Source: Trifolium pratense
Taxonomy: Eukaryota > Streptophyta > Magnoliopsida > Fabales > Fabaceae
Length of the DNA stretch: 64,000 bases
Assembly (NCBI RefSeq): GCF_020283565.1
Contig: NC_060064.1
Coordinates: forward strand, 17,070,337-17,134,336
Direction: 5' to 3'
Both the position numbers and the translations under genes were made by a program. Under the pieces are notes generated by a model. The model saw only the letters and a list, made by a program, of their open reading frames with translations, was not told where the DNA came from and did not search any database. This document shows positions 1 through 11,004 of this stretch, piece by piece; position 1 is the stretch's first letter, and every line of letters starts with the position of its first letter.

Positions 1-153
1 CTACAAAGTTCGTCGGAAATGTTGTAGGAATAGTCAGGTTTTTGCCTACAAAGCTCTTGGTAGGAAATGTCGTCGGAAATGTTACATTTCCTACGAAAAT
101 GGGCACTATTCCCACGAAATTTTTTGTAGGTAATGTAGAGGATTCTTGTAGTG
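1..153. mobile_element. Terminal part of a CACTA (En/Spm) DNA transposon
   Basis: The segment ends with TTCTTGTAGTG, the reverse complement of the CACTACAAGAA terminus typical of plant CACTA elements. It contains short subterminal repeats (CGTCGGAAATGT twice, CTACAAAG twice). The rest of the element lies left of the window. Coding sequence of a PPR gene begins immediately after this terminus, so the element sits inside that gene. The 3-bp target duplication cannot be confirmed because the other end is not visible. Confidence 0.75.
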
Positions 154-154
154 T

Positions 155-1668
155 ATCTCTTCATTTACCCAAAATGACCTCCCTTTACTTTCTCTACACT
201 TTTTCCGGCTCATGATCCGTCATGGCCTCCCTCCTGATGACCACATTTTCCCCAGTGCTACTAAATCATGTGGTATTCTAGCTTCGTTACCTGTGGCGCA
301 ATCGCTTCATTGTTTTGCTTATAAGACTGCTTACCATGTTGATCTTTTTGTGGGAAGTTCTATTGTTGATATGTATGGTAAATGTGGTGATATTAATAAA
401 GCACGTAATGTGTTCGATGAAATGCCGTATAGAAATGTTGTTTCTTGGAGTGGTTTGATTTATGGGTATGTTCAATTGGGTGAGGATGATGAAGCTTTGA
501 GGCTTTTTAAAAGGTTTCTTGTTGAAGAAGAAAACGAGGGTGTTAATGATTTTACTTTGTCCAGTGTTTTAAGGGTTTGTGGTGGTTCTACTTTGCTACA
601 GATGGGTAAACAAATACATGGGTTGAGTTTTAAGACCAGTTTTGATTCGTCTTGTTTTGTTGCGAGTTCTTTGATTTCGTTGTATTCTAAATGTGGGGTT
701 GTTGAGGAAGCTTATGATGTTTTTGAGGAAGTTACTGTTAGGAACCTTGGGATGTGGAATGCTATGTTAATTGCCTGTGCTCAGCATGCTCACACGAATA
801 AAACTTTTGAGTTGTTTGATAAGATGAAGAGTGTTGGTGGTGTGAAAGCTAATTTTATTACATTTTTGTGTGTGCTTTATGCGTGCAGCCATGCAGGGTT
901 GGTAGAGAAGGGTAAGTATTACTTTGAGTTGATGAAGGATTATGGTATTGAACCTGGAACACAACATTATTCAACCTTGGTGGATTTGCTTGGTCGTGCT
1001 GGCAAGTTGAACGAAGCAGTTAAGGTGATTGAGGAAATGCCTATGGAACCTACTGAATCTGTTTTGGGAGCTTTGTTAACTGGGTGTAGAATACATGGGA
1101 ATACTGAATTGGCATCTTATGTAGCTGATAGAGTTTCTGAGTTGGGTTCTGTCAGTTCTGGACTTCAAGTTCTGCTTTCTAATGCTTATGCTGCTGCTGG
1201 GAGATGGGAGGAAGCAGCGAAAGCGAGGAAAACACTGAGGGACAAAGGAATAAAGAAGGAAACTGGGTTGAGTTGGGTGGAGGAAGGGAATAGAGTTCAT
1301 ACATTTGCTGCTGGAGATAGGTCTCATGCGAAGACACTGGAAATTTATGATAAGTTAGAGGAATTGGGAGAAGAAATGGAGATAGCTGGTTATGTTGCTG
1401 ATACGTCTTTTGTGTTAAGAGAAGTGGATGGTGAAGAGAAGAATAGAAGTATTAAGTATCATAGTGAGAGATTAGCTATTGCATTTGGACTTATTACATT
1501 CCCTCAGGGACAACCGATTAGAGTGATGAAGAATTTGCGTGTTTGTGGCGATTGTCATACCGCTATCAAGTTTATTAGTAAATGTACTGGAAGGGTTATC
1601 ATTGTGAGGGACAATAATCGGTTCATCGATTTGAGGATGGAAAATGTACTTGTGGAGATTATTGGTGA
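155..1668 (+). pseudogene. MEF1-like PPR-DYW protein gene, 5'-truncated and frameshifted
   Basis: The open frame encodes PPR repeats followed by E/E+ and DYW-type sequence. It resembles Arabidopsis MEF1 (At5g52630), a mitochondrial C-to-U RNA-editing factor, along its whole length. The first ATG is at 212, but the same frame is open upstream to about 155 and still reads PPR-like sequence (ISSFTQNDLPLLSLHFF), right up to the CACTA terminus. The N-terminus, perhaps 90 residues by comparison with the family, is therefore missing. In the DYW domain the HSERLA box, the CGDCH zinc motif and RDNNRF are present. After RDNNRF (about 1624) one base is missing. The displaced frame still reads HRFEDGKCTCGDYW and then TGA at 1666-1668, whereas the actual frame runs on to 1735 with unrelated residues. 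Two independent lesions suggest a pseudogene, though the one-base gap could be a sequence error. Confidence 0.85.
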
Positions 1669-1735
1669 TCATACATTAGAGACATTAGAAACATTATTTA
1701 CCTGGAACAAAAGTAGCATCAGCTTGCAGATATAA

Positions 1736-2253
1736 CATTACATCATTCACAAAACCATCTTGTTTTTTATTTCTCACCACGTGCAATATCGCGGTAATTT
1801 TGAAACTTAATTTTGTTGTATATTTTTGCTAATACTTTATGGAGAAAAAGAAAGCCTATTTATTACTCTACAGTCTGTACTCATTCAAGAGCCCCAAAAT
1901 CACTTGATTTCTTGCTAAGTTGCTAGTTACTACTTACTACAGATTGCATTACACACATGAATTCTTATGTGGAAAAACAAACCATACTGCAGGTGGGTCT
2001 TAATAAGGACAAAGTCTGGCCAATATTATAAATTAAACTAATGGAACTTATCCTTCGTTCAGATTCTTAGATGGAATCCACATATATACCTCACTTATGC
2101 GCCATATTTCTCAGGTCACCACTTTAAAAATTCGGGCTTTCACATTGTGTAAGAAGAAAAGCCCAGTTACAAACCTTATACATTGAATTGAGTACTGAAT
2201 TTGGAGAAGAATATTGCAATTTTGTGAAGAGAAAATAATAACTGAAGAAGAGT
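1736..2253. other. Intergenic; 3' flank of PPR and promoter-side flank of the RRM pseudogene
   Basis: No gene is seen. From about 2030 the sequence matches, in inverted orientation, the upstream region of the intact RRM gene (about 61.0-61.1 kb and 62.05-62.15 kb). The duplicated unit therefore includes upstream DNA as well as exons. Confidence 0.6.
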
Positions 2254-4300
2254 ATGAAGAAAGAAATGAAGGATTTGAAGAAAATGGATGAGGCAGGAAG
2301 CAGTGAATTGGTTTCCAAGGAAGAACTTAAACTTCTCATTGAATCTCTTGACAAACCTGTACTTTATAAACTACTCGTTGATCTTCTTTATAAACTGTGA
2401 GTCTCTATTTCATTTTCTTTTTCCTTTTATTATACATATATAACTTTCACTCATTAGTACTGTTCCATCTTTTTTCTTCCAAGAACAATCAAATAAATTG
2501 AAAAGATAGAATCTTTTTCAAAATATGAATATGAAGAAGCATTGAATTATTTCTCATACTTGTATATTGATCGTGTGTTTGTTTGCATGTTGAGGTATAA
2601 AGAGGTTCCAAAGATCCTTCAATTGCAGAAGAAATAGAAACTATTGCAAATGCTGATCAAACGCGTAGAAAGCTTTTTGTTCGTGACTTGTCCTTCAATA
2701 CCACTTCACAATCTTTGTGTCATGTCAGTTTAGTGTGTCATCAAGAATCAAGATTCATAAAAATATAATGTCTTCCTTTGTGTCAGATTTTATATTGGGC
2801 CTAACTCAACCTTACAAAACCGGCTTGTAAGGTGAGGGTTGCCTAAGCTATATAAACGCTACACAGGCCATATCTCTTAGCAATGTGGGACTAAATCCAC
2901 CCCTTCACACCCAACACAATGAAGGTGTTGGAGGCTGCAATGAAGGCAACTCATCTGCCGCAATTAGGCAGATGGGGGCGGACCGCAATGAAGGCGGAAT
3001 ATCCAACACTTTGTTTGTAGATTGCTTCTTTAATCTTGTATTTTCTTTTTCAGGAATTTAAAGAGTATGGAAAAATTGAGGAAGGGAAAGTGATTTTTGA
3101 TAAACACACTCGAAAATCATGTAGATATGGATATATCATTTACAAACATATGAAATCAGCTCAAAATGCATCGAGTAAAATGTAGCAATTTAATTGATCT
3201 AAGCTTTAGCTCTTTTTATTGCCTTTGAATGAGACTACTCATGATTCATTTGATGTGTTTCACTTAGGAAACATCCGGTGTTGTTAAATAGTGCCTATTT
3301 ACTGTACAAAATGTGATGAATGAACAAATCGCTATTTTCTATGATCAGCTATACGCTATTTACTCTACAAAATATGGTCAAATAGCGGGCTATGTTGCGT
3401 AGTGTAAGTTGAACAAACCGCTATTTTCTATGATCAGCTATGAATGTATGCAGCGATCTTTGCTCTATTTCGTTAGTTTATTTTATGAATTTTTGCTTTC
3501 AGGGAAGATTGACTCTATGTATGTTAGCTCGTGATAAGGTCATAAACAAAACTAGTGATACTTCCGGGAGAAAGCTTTTATTCGAAGCTTATCACCACAA
3601 GTAACAAGTGGAATGCTGCACGACTATTTTGCGGGGCATGGTGATATTGAGCAATGTTCAGTTATATATTACGAGGATTCAGATGTATCACGGTAAAAGT
3701 AGTAACATGCTTTAATTGGATGCAATAGTTATTTTTTTAATTTTTGTACCAGCTCAACTATTTTATTTTAAACTGTAGTGGATATGGCTTCGTTACATAC
3801 AAGACAGTAGAGGCTGCAAAGAATGCCATAAAAGACCTAGATCAAACCACTCTTGAGGTAAGAAAATGCACTTGTTTTCAAGTGTTCAATTGAAGTTGTG
3901 TCTGGTTTTCAAGTTGTCAATTCCTACAAGCTTTGTAGCACCAATACTTTTGATCGAAGGCAATAGTTATTACATTCAATTATGTCATTTTCTCAAATAA
4001 TTAACATTGTCGATGTGTCATGTGTCAGTTTGAGTGCTTCGTAGACTACATGTTATTTGTTGCATGGTAAATTGACTTCTTTAGAGTTTGTGATTTTGCA
4101 GGGGAAAAAATGATGGTAAAGATATGCTGATTCCCGTCAGTCGTCTGTTCCTGCAAGAGTGCCTCCAGGATATATATGTTGCATATTACTATCCATATGC
4201 TGCATATCCTTATCCATACCCCCAAACTGATGCACCATATGCTGCATATTACTATCCTCAGTATTCTTATACTATCCCATCCCATGAATGTATTTTACTA
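2254..4300 (+). pseudogene. UBP1-associated-protein-2-like two-RRM gene, decayed copy
   Basis: Six exon relics align with the intact minus-strand gene at 60959-58860: 2254-2396, 2603-2723, 3054-about 3200, 3503-3692, 3779-3857 and 4102-about 4300. Exon 1 keeps the MDEAGSS-type start region, exon 2 the RRM1 opening RKLFVRDL, exon 5 GYGFVTYKTVEAAKNAIKDL, and exon 6 a Tyr/Pro-rich tail. Lesions are plain. Exon 3 has TAG near 3184. Exon 4 is 190 nt against 191 in the intact copy, a one-base loss after RKL that throws RRM2 out of frame. Exon 6 meets a stop within its first codons. Intron 2 has gained a TRIM-LTR-like insertion. The family binds RNA in the nucleus, but this copy is unlikely to make such a protein. 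Confidence 0.8.
2776..3010 (-). mobile_element. TRIM-type LTR fragment in intron 2 of the RRM pseudogene
   Basis: The segment around 2795-2835 (GGGCCTAACTCAACCTTAC and CCGGCTTGTAAGGTGAG) is shared with the fuller TRIM element at 36101-36603. Intron 2 of the intact RRM paralogue lacks it. The remainder is degenerate, including a GCAATGAAGGC motif repeated at about 2937, 2958 and 2990. Exact edges are uncertain. Confidence 0.5.
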
Positions 4301-4310
4301 AACACTATGA

Positions 4311-5697
4311 TATAAATATTGCCAGTTCTTTCTTTATTTTCATGTTCAATTCTTATTAGTCCCTAATTCCTGTCCAATTTTTTCAGTGCTATCCCTTATG
4401 TAGAAAATTTTCATATATTTTTTTCTGAATATACTTACTTTAGATGGGATAATATTTTGTAACTAAAAATGCTAATAGTATGTCATTTACCTTCATTTTA
4501 TTGGCTATTTGTTCTGAGTTTGTTGAATGCAATATTTAAGCCTGTATGTATAATGTATGTATGTATCTAGTGACCTGTTAACAACTCACATGTAAAAGGC
4601 CACAATGTGATGCATACTCTTCCCTTGCATAGTGTGATTTTGAAACTTTAGACAAGACAAGATATTAAAAGGCCACAATGTCTGGTTGGTGACAAGGGGA
4701 ACAATTGTGGTCCATAAATATTTAATGAAAAGGAAATATGCCTTAAACTAAAGGAACTTATCCTCTATTCTGATCCTTAAACTAAAGGAACTTATCCCCT
4801 ATTCTGATTCTTATATGGAATTCTTATAAGGAAATTATGTTTTTTCCCCCTATTTATGCCCCATATTTCTCAGCTCGCCACTTAAAAAAATTGAGTTTAA
4901 ATTACATACATTTACACTGATATTGAAGGAAATTCCACTATATTATCATGTCATCACATTCTTGTAAGTGTATTTTGAATTTAATCATATGGAATGATAG
5001 TATAAAGTTGATTTGTACTCTATGGTTGCTTGTGGTAGAGTGTTTTAGGATAATAATGATGATATTTTTGGTAGGCTATTACTTCAATCTTGGCACTTGT
5101 TCTATAACAATGGCAGAATTATGGACCAGCATTTTTATGGTCTTTGGTTGGTGATTGTTACACTTATCAAATCTTACAATAAAATTTATGAAAATGCTAA
5201 CGAGTACATACTACTCTTATAAATGTATCTTACATTAAAATTTAATGGGTGTGAGATTTTTTTCATGTCATATTTCTCTTGGGCAAATGCTACCAAATAG
5301 AAATAGGTTTTTTTTAAGTTACCCTTAATTATTAGGCAAATGCCACATCATCTATTCAATACAATAAGATAAGATGCCACCAAATAGAAATAGTTTTTTT
5401 TTTAATTTATCCTTGATTATTTGGGATATATATCCATTCACCAATAAGAACAAGTGATATGCATGTGAAATAAAAATTGTTAACAAGTTAATTGTGGGTA
5501 CCACATGCAAATCTACTTATGTGACTTATTCTTATTGATTGTTGGATAAATGCTCTCAAATTATCAAGAGTAGAGTATGTCTCACCTACTAAATATCACG
5601 AGGAATAAAAATAAGGAATTTCCAAATTATAAAAAGAAAATCATAAAAAAAAAATTTAACCCCAAAAATCGTCAAATGGCAAAGTGCAAAAATGATA
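4311..5697. other. Duplicated 3' flank and gene-free AT-rich DNA
   Basis: 4420-4840 resembles, inverted, the 3' flanks of the two minus-strand RRM copies (about 58.33-58.75 kb and 62.15-62.36 kb), so the duplication extends past the gene. A 35-bp tandem duplication (CTTAAACTAAAGGAACTTAT twice) lies at about 4742-4811. A 68-codon open frame at 4948-5154 has no recognisable product. Nothing else is identified. Confidence 0.5.
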
Positions 5698-5834
5698 CTC
5701 CCTCTGGTCAGTGACCTTACTTTTTAGATTCATTGTGAATCTAATGTATCTGGTCCATATTATAGGGCTAAATACATTAGATTTTCAATGAATCTAAATA
5801 ATAAAGATACTCTTATATTAAAGATCGGAGGGAG
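5698..5834. mobile_element. Stowaway-like MITE
   Basis: A 137-bp element with terminal inverted repeats (CTCCCTC at the left, GAGGGAG at the right) lies between TA dinucleotides at 5696-5697 and 5835-5836. This is the usual Tc1/mariner target duplication. Internal arms are also inverted (TTAGATTCATTGTGAATCTA and its mirror). Confidence 0.75.
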
Positions 5835-6461
5835 TATTAACCCAAAAATGAAAGAGAGGGCTTCCTAACTATGGGACGGATTTTGCCTCTTCCAAACCCA
5901 ATCGTCAACGGGGCGGATCGGGAACGGATTTTGCCTCTCCCAAACTAAAACTCAAACTCATAAAGTTCGGATTTCCTCAACCCGTCTCATTCTCAACATG
6001 TATGAAAAGTAGAATCTCAAATCCAAATCCAACGGTGTTCAGGTATCGTCATTCCGCCTCACTTCCATATGAACTTAGTTGAGTTTTTTATAATTTTTTA
6101 TTAAAAATGGGTAAAAGTTGAAAACTATTTTGTTTCGATAATATGATTTTTTTAAACAAAGAATATAAATAGAAAAAACAACTTTATTTAAAATCGGAAA
6201 AAACCCAAACCTAAATCTAAACATATTCAATTCGATTTTTTTGGGTCAAAATAAGGACGGGGCGGATGGATATCCGTGGGTTTGGATTATATTGCCGTGG
6301 GCCCGTGGCTATCCCTGACCTATTGGATACTGGAGAGTGTCTTTGTTTGACACTGTCCCCACCACCACCACCTTGTAAGAGCACCAAAACGGCACCGTAT
6401 CCAAACTCATCTTTCTCTTTTCTCATTCTCCACAAACCCTATTCCTCTTCTAAAACCCGCC

Positions 6462-8183
6462 ATGATCGATTTTAGAAAACTCAGATTAACATTCACAGTT
6501 TTCAATTTCACCCAAAATCGCACCATTCTTAAACCCTCACTAAACCCTAGATTTTTTAGCACACAAAATTCCCTTCAATTAGATGTAAAACCTAAACTTC
6601 GCTCAAAATCAGCGATCAAAGAAGCTCAATCTGCATTGCTTGAATATCTTCATTCCACGAGAAGCTTGCAATTCTTAGACGCAGATAACATGTGCAAAAA
6701 CTCACCTTTTTTCCTTCAAAATCTCGTCGAAAAATCCCTAAAAAACGAGAATACGATTAACACAAAAAGGTTAATTTCTCGTTACTTACGTTACCATCCC
6801 ATTAACGAATTTGAACCCTTTTTCGAGAGTTTGGGTTTGAAGCCTTCTGAATATGCACCATTGCTTCCTCGGGGTTTGATTTTTCTCAATGATGATCCTC
6901 TTTTGATGGAGAATTATCATACTTTGTGTAACTATGGGGTTCCTCGATCCAAAATGGGGAAAATTTTCAAATTAGCGCCTCAGGTTTTAAGCTTTGAAAA
7001 TGGGGTTTTGAATTTGAAGCTTAAGGCTTATGAAAATTTGGGTATTTCACCTTCCATTTTAGTGAATGCTGTTGCTGTGAGTCCATGTCTTTTGGTTGGT
7101 GATGTTAATTTTGAATTTGTTAAGGTTGTGGAGATTTTGAAGAGTATTGTTGCTAAGGGTGGTGATGGTGATGTTGATAGTGGTTTGATTCAGTGGCATT
7201 TTTTGGATGAGGCTTCTTGTAAGTGGGGTTTAATGCTCGAGCTCTTGTGCTGGCTTTCTGATGCTGGTTTCAGTGAGGAACAGTTGGCTGAGATTATTCG
7301 TCGTAGTCCTTGTGTTGTTTTCGAGGAATCAGGAGGTAAGACACTCTCTATGATTGGCTTTTTGACCAAATTTGGATTGTCTGTGAACCAGATTGTGCCT
7401 GTGTTTCTGGAGTTTCCGCAGATTCGGATGGTCAAGTTTTTTGCTAACTTGAGGATGTGTTTTCAGCTTTTGACTGAAATTGAGATGGAAGCTGCAGAGA
7501 TTGGAAAGATTTTCCAGTCTCACACATTATTTGTGGGTTCCTCCACTCTCAAGACTACAAAGAGTTTGCTTGGCTGCTTGAATGTTGGCAAGAAACGTCT
7601 CTGTAGCATTGTGCAGGATGATCCTTTTGTAATGAAGAATTGGGTTCTGGGAAAGAGAGTTAAGCCTTTGGTTAGCATAAGGGAGGCAGAAGAGGAGAAA
7701 TCGAAGGCGGGGAAGACAGAGTTCTTGTTGCGCTTAGGATATGTGGAAAATACGAAACAAATGAATTCGGCATTTAAGATATACAGAGGTAAGGGAGCTG
7801 AGCTTCAAGAAAGATTTGATTTTATTGTTAAAGCTGGCTTGACACGCGACGAAGTTTGTAGAATGATTAGAGTTTCCCCTCAGATTCTCAATCAGAACAC
7901 AGATACGGTCAAGACGAAGATTGAGTACCTTGAAAAACAAGGATATTCTGTATCAGATTTAGTGAGTTTCCCATCTTATCTTTCTTATAAATCTCAAAGA
8001 GTTAAGCTTAGGTTGTCAATGTATAAGTGGCTCATAGACCATGGGGCCGCAGAGCCCGGGCTTGCTTTGAGCACCTTAGTTGCGTCCACAGATAGAATAT
8101 TCTTACAAAGTTATGTAAATAAACATCCATCTGGTTTTCAAGTTTGGGAAAATTTGCAGAAAGAAATTCTTTCTGAAAATTGA
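6462..8183 (+). CDS. mTERF-family protein, MTERF18/19 (SHOT1)-like, mitochondrial
   Basis: This is a single-exon gene of 573 residues. The N-terminus is rich in Arg, Lys, Ser and Phe and poor in acids, with RFFSTQ near residue 30, a likely mitochondrial presequence. The body consists of the repeated helical mTERF motif. Repeats open with phrases such as LGLKPSEYAPLL, YGVPRSKMGKIFKLAPQVLS, AGFSEEQLAEIIRRSPCVV, FGLSVNQIVPVFLEFPQI and AGLTRDEVCRMIRVSPQIL, each with the conserved proline of the family. mTERF proteins bind organelle nucleic acid and affect organelle transcription, splicing or translation. The long architecture with an atypical middle section resembles Arabidopsis MTERF18/SHOT1 (At3g60400), which affects heat tolerance, but the paralogue assignment is from memory. 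The start at 6462 is chosen because it gives the targeting peptide. No lesions are seen. Confidence 0.88.
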   Translation: MIDFRKLRLTFTVFNFTQNRTILKPSLNPRFFSTQNSLQLDVKPKLRSKSAIKEAQSALLEYLHSTRSLQFLDADNMCKNSPFFLQNLVEKSLKNENTINTKRLISRYLRYHPINEFEPFFESLGLKPSEYAPLLPRGLIFLNDDPLLMENYHTLCNYGVPRSKMGKIFKLAPQVLSFENGVLNLKLKAYENLGISPSILVNAVAVSPCLLVGDVNFEFVKVVEILKSIVAKGGDGDVDSGLIQWHFLDEASCKWGLMLELLCWLSDAGFSEEQLAEIIRRSPCVVFEESGGKTLSMIGFLTKFGLSVNQIVPVFLEFPQIRMVKFFANLRMCFQLLTEIEMEAAEIGKIFQSHTLFVGSSTLKTTKSLLGCLNVGKKRLCSIVQDDPFVMKNWVLGKRVKPLVSIREAEEEKSKAGKTEFLLRLGYVENTKQMNSAFKIYRGKGAELQERFDFIVKAGLTRDEVCRMIRVSPQILNQNTDTVKTKIEYLEKQGYSVSDLVSFPSYLSYKSQRVKLRLSMYKWLIDHGAAEPGLALSTLVASTDRIFLQSYVNKHPSGFQVWENLQKEILSEN

Positions 8184-9621
8184 TGAATAGTAATCAGTTC
8201 TGGCGTGCCTAATGATTGTTTAATCTGAATTTTTTTTTTTACCAATTGAACTGCCATTGGTATTGAGACAAATCACTTCAAGTTGATTTGTAGATATTTT
8301 GTAACATTATTCAGGGTCCGCGGCCGCGATTTGGGTTGTGATATCAAAGTTTTTTTTATCTCTTTTCCCCCACAACGCGACTGCAATTGAAGCCGCATCA
8401 GGTGCACTTGGAGCACAATTCTCTGCAACAACAAAGTTTGCAAAGACATCGGGATATAAAACCATCTATCTATAGCAATCATCATGCTGATATTAGACAA
8501 ACGGGGACAACTAAAGGACAGCAGCTTTCATGAGCAAGCATCATAGGTGATTGTTGGTTGCAAATGTTTCTGACACAACTTGTAGATGGGGAATGTTAGC
8601 TTGATACGCCATCTTCAATGTATGTATGCCCTCACTTGCCTTGTTACTTTGGAGATTACTGTCCAAGTGGCTTTAGTTTTGATGCTAATTCTGTTGTACA
8701 TGTATGAGAAACCATATTTTTTAATAATTGCAAACGATATAACTAGGTTCTGATTCTCTGCCGTCACCAATTGTGATTACAATTTTTGCCGTTGATAAAG
8801 ATAGAATGATCCATGTTTTGAGTTGTATTATAAATTCAGTCCAATTTAATGGTTGAAAAAATTGGTTGTTTGATTTTCATATAACAGCTGAAATTTGCAA
8901 CTTCTAGAACTCACAACTGGAGAGAACAGAAACAGATGAGATTTGCACACATAGAATCTGCATCCGGCATACACCTACCTGTCTGCAATTTGGCTTGAAT
9001 CCACAGGTTGAACATAGATGCAATTTGGCTTGAATCCACAAGTTGAACATAGATTTAATTATTTGACACTTGATATTTTTGGACAATACTGTGTTTGTAT
9101 TATTGGTAGAAGTGGAGATTGTGGTAATATCAAAATGTTGCATCTAACAGGTGGAGATTGTGAAAATTTTATGATATAAATTCAACTTTCTGATATACTG
9201 TAAGTTCAAGTAATTGATCATATCTAACATTTTTTTTCATGACAATGATTTTACCAAGGCATTTTACTGAAATTAAGAAAATTTATGGTGTTGAGCTATT
9301 AGTGGCTTATGATTCCTCCAGAAGATTAGTTAGAATTGCTACTTTTCTTGTTGGGGGCAAAAGTTCAATATTCAAATGCAAACCTTTTGTGTTTGTTTTT
9401 GGAATCATCAAATTCAAACTTTAAAGCAACGAATTTAATTGTAACTAACTAGCATTCATATCCTAACTTTAAAAGTCTAGATTTAGATTAGGTGGCTCAC
9501 TTCAATTGCCTATTGAATTCATAATTTCAAATCTTTAAAGTTTTCTAAGCAAAGATAGAGTTAATATGATTTGGCCTTTCATTAGATGATTAAATATTTG
9601 ACTCTACTTGGAATTTGTTAA
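8184..9621. other. Intergenic, 3' side of the mTERF gene
   Basis: No gene is recognised. A short 35-bp tandem duplication is listed separately. A GC-richer patch at 8320-8410 (containing GCGGCCGC) looks like a degenerate repeat of unknown origin. Confidence 0.4.
8985..9054. repeat. 35-bp tandem duplication
   Basis: Two adjacent 35-bp units start GCAATTTGGCTTGAATCCAC at 8985 and 9020 and differ at one base (AGG versus AAG). Confidence 0.85.
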
Positions 9622-9837
9622 GATGCTTTCTCTTTAGGCCTCCCATGTATCTTTTATACCCCAAATATTTCAATTTTGCCCTTGATAAAAACTTCGGTTT
9701 GTAGAAACCGAAGTTTTTTCTAGTTCAAATTTAGGAAAAATTCGGTTAACAGGAAGCGAACCGAAGTTTTTATTGAAAGACAAAAAAGTAAAATCCAGAG
9801 GTCGAAAAAGAACCGTGGAGCCTAAAGAGAAAACATC
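9622..9837. mobile_element. MULE-type MITE, AACTTCGGTT family, copy 1
   Basis: A 216-bp element starts GATGCTTTCTCTTTAGGC and ends GCCTAAAGAGAAAACATC, so the ends are inverted repeats. It is flanked by near-identical 9-bp repeats, ATTTGTTAA (9613-9621) and ACTTGTTAA (9838-9846), as expected for Mutator-like transposition. Inside are several inverted AACTTCGGTT/AACCGAAGTT boxes. A second copy lies at 34614-34849. Confidence 0.75.
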
Positions 9838-10720
9838 ACTTGTTAAACTGACATCATTGCAACTGAACAATGGCTTTATGGCGGGTCCAATTGTTAAGCT
9901 GTGTTTATCATTTTGGATATTACTCTATTGGGTAGGTGTTAAGAAGCATGTACTATTACTACTAGTACTTATTTGATTTAAAAAAATTATTTTGTATAGT
10001 ATTATTTCTTTCTTATTGTATTTTTTGTATAATGAATATTTAATTTTTATGTTAATTTGTTTAAGTCCATGATACTTGTTTTAATATCATTATCACCAAT
10101 CAGTAACAAGCTTAAGTTTAGTTAAAAATTACTGTGAGTTTAATTTTTTATTAATTGTAGTGTAAAGATTTTACTGTTATCTTACTATGAATGTGCACTC
10201 ATATGCCTAATGTCAATATGATTTGAAAGATATATGAAAAAGAGAAAAGTTCAACAAACAATTTAGAAAATTTTAAAAAGATCCCATAAAACACTGCCTT
10301 AAGAGAAATGGTTATAAAATTGAAATTTCAACATTCAATATAGAACTTTTTGTCAAAAAAAACATTCAATAACTTTAAATGTTTTGTTTTATTTTTTATA
10401 ATAATTAAAAGTCTTATTTTCAATTGATGTTTCTAGATTCGAATTATTGGCTTATCAAAGTAGTACTATCCTGCAAAGATTCTGAGAGATCACAATTTTT
10501 ATGTACAATTTTATTGAAGATTTGCTTTACTAGGAACAAGATGGTTTTTAGCCACAAACATTTTAACCCTATTGAGGTTGCAGACAACAGCATGCCTAAC
10601 CTTGTGTGTTGTTCCTAATGTGGTACAATATTAAAGTTGATGCAGGTTGCTTCCTTGAAGGAATTACTGGTTGGTTTGAGTATAATTATTTATGATAGAT
10701 ATGATTCAAATTCAATCATT
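9838..10720. other. Gene-free stretch with a possible LINE remnant
   Basis: The stretch is AT-rich. The plus frame at about 10490-10605 reads TRNKMVFSHKHFNPIEVAD, resembling the C-terminal zf-RVT/RNase-H-side region of plant non-LTR retrotransposons. It is only a short fragment and the call is weak. Confidence 0.3.
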
Positions 10721-10915
10721 GTTATCCAAAAACACTTAGATGAGATGGCGCGAGTCCCTTCTAGTTTAACCAAAGTTCTGGGTTCGATTCTTGGCTTGGA
10801 CATGCAGCAGTGTTAAAACTCTTATGGAGAGTTTGTCATCCATTTGGGTCCCACAAGGCTCGAGGAATTAGTCTATGCAGTTGTGCGCAGAGGATACCCG
10901 ATTTACTACAAAAAA
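10721..10915 (+). mobile_element. tRNA-derived SINE
   Basis: A box-A-like GATGGCGCGAGTCCC (about 10743) and a box-B GGTTCGATTC (about 10791) are followed by a body of about 110 bp and a poly(A) end. The flanks repeat AAATTCAATCATT (10708-10720 and 10916-10928). The paralogous locus near 22795 reads straight through this target without the element, which is independent evidence for the insertion edges. Confidence 0.85.
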
Positions 10916-11004
10916 AAATTCAATCATTATTGTAACTTGCATAAAAGGGGACAGACATGTTAGTCTTTCCAACTTGCAAAGGATTAACAAATGCAACATG
11001 TTAC

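Noticed and set aside
4948..5154. 68-codon plus frame
   Set aside because: Hydrophobic chance frame in AT-rich DNA without homology, splice support or conservation that I can see.
5870..6260. GGGGCGGAT/GGACGG repeats upstream of the mTERF gene
   Set aside because: They resemble tips of an old DNA transposon, but no paired ends or duplication could be identified.
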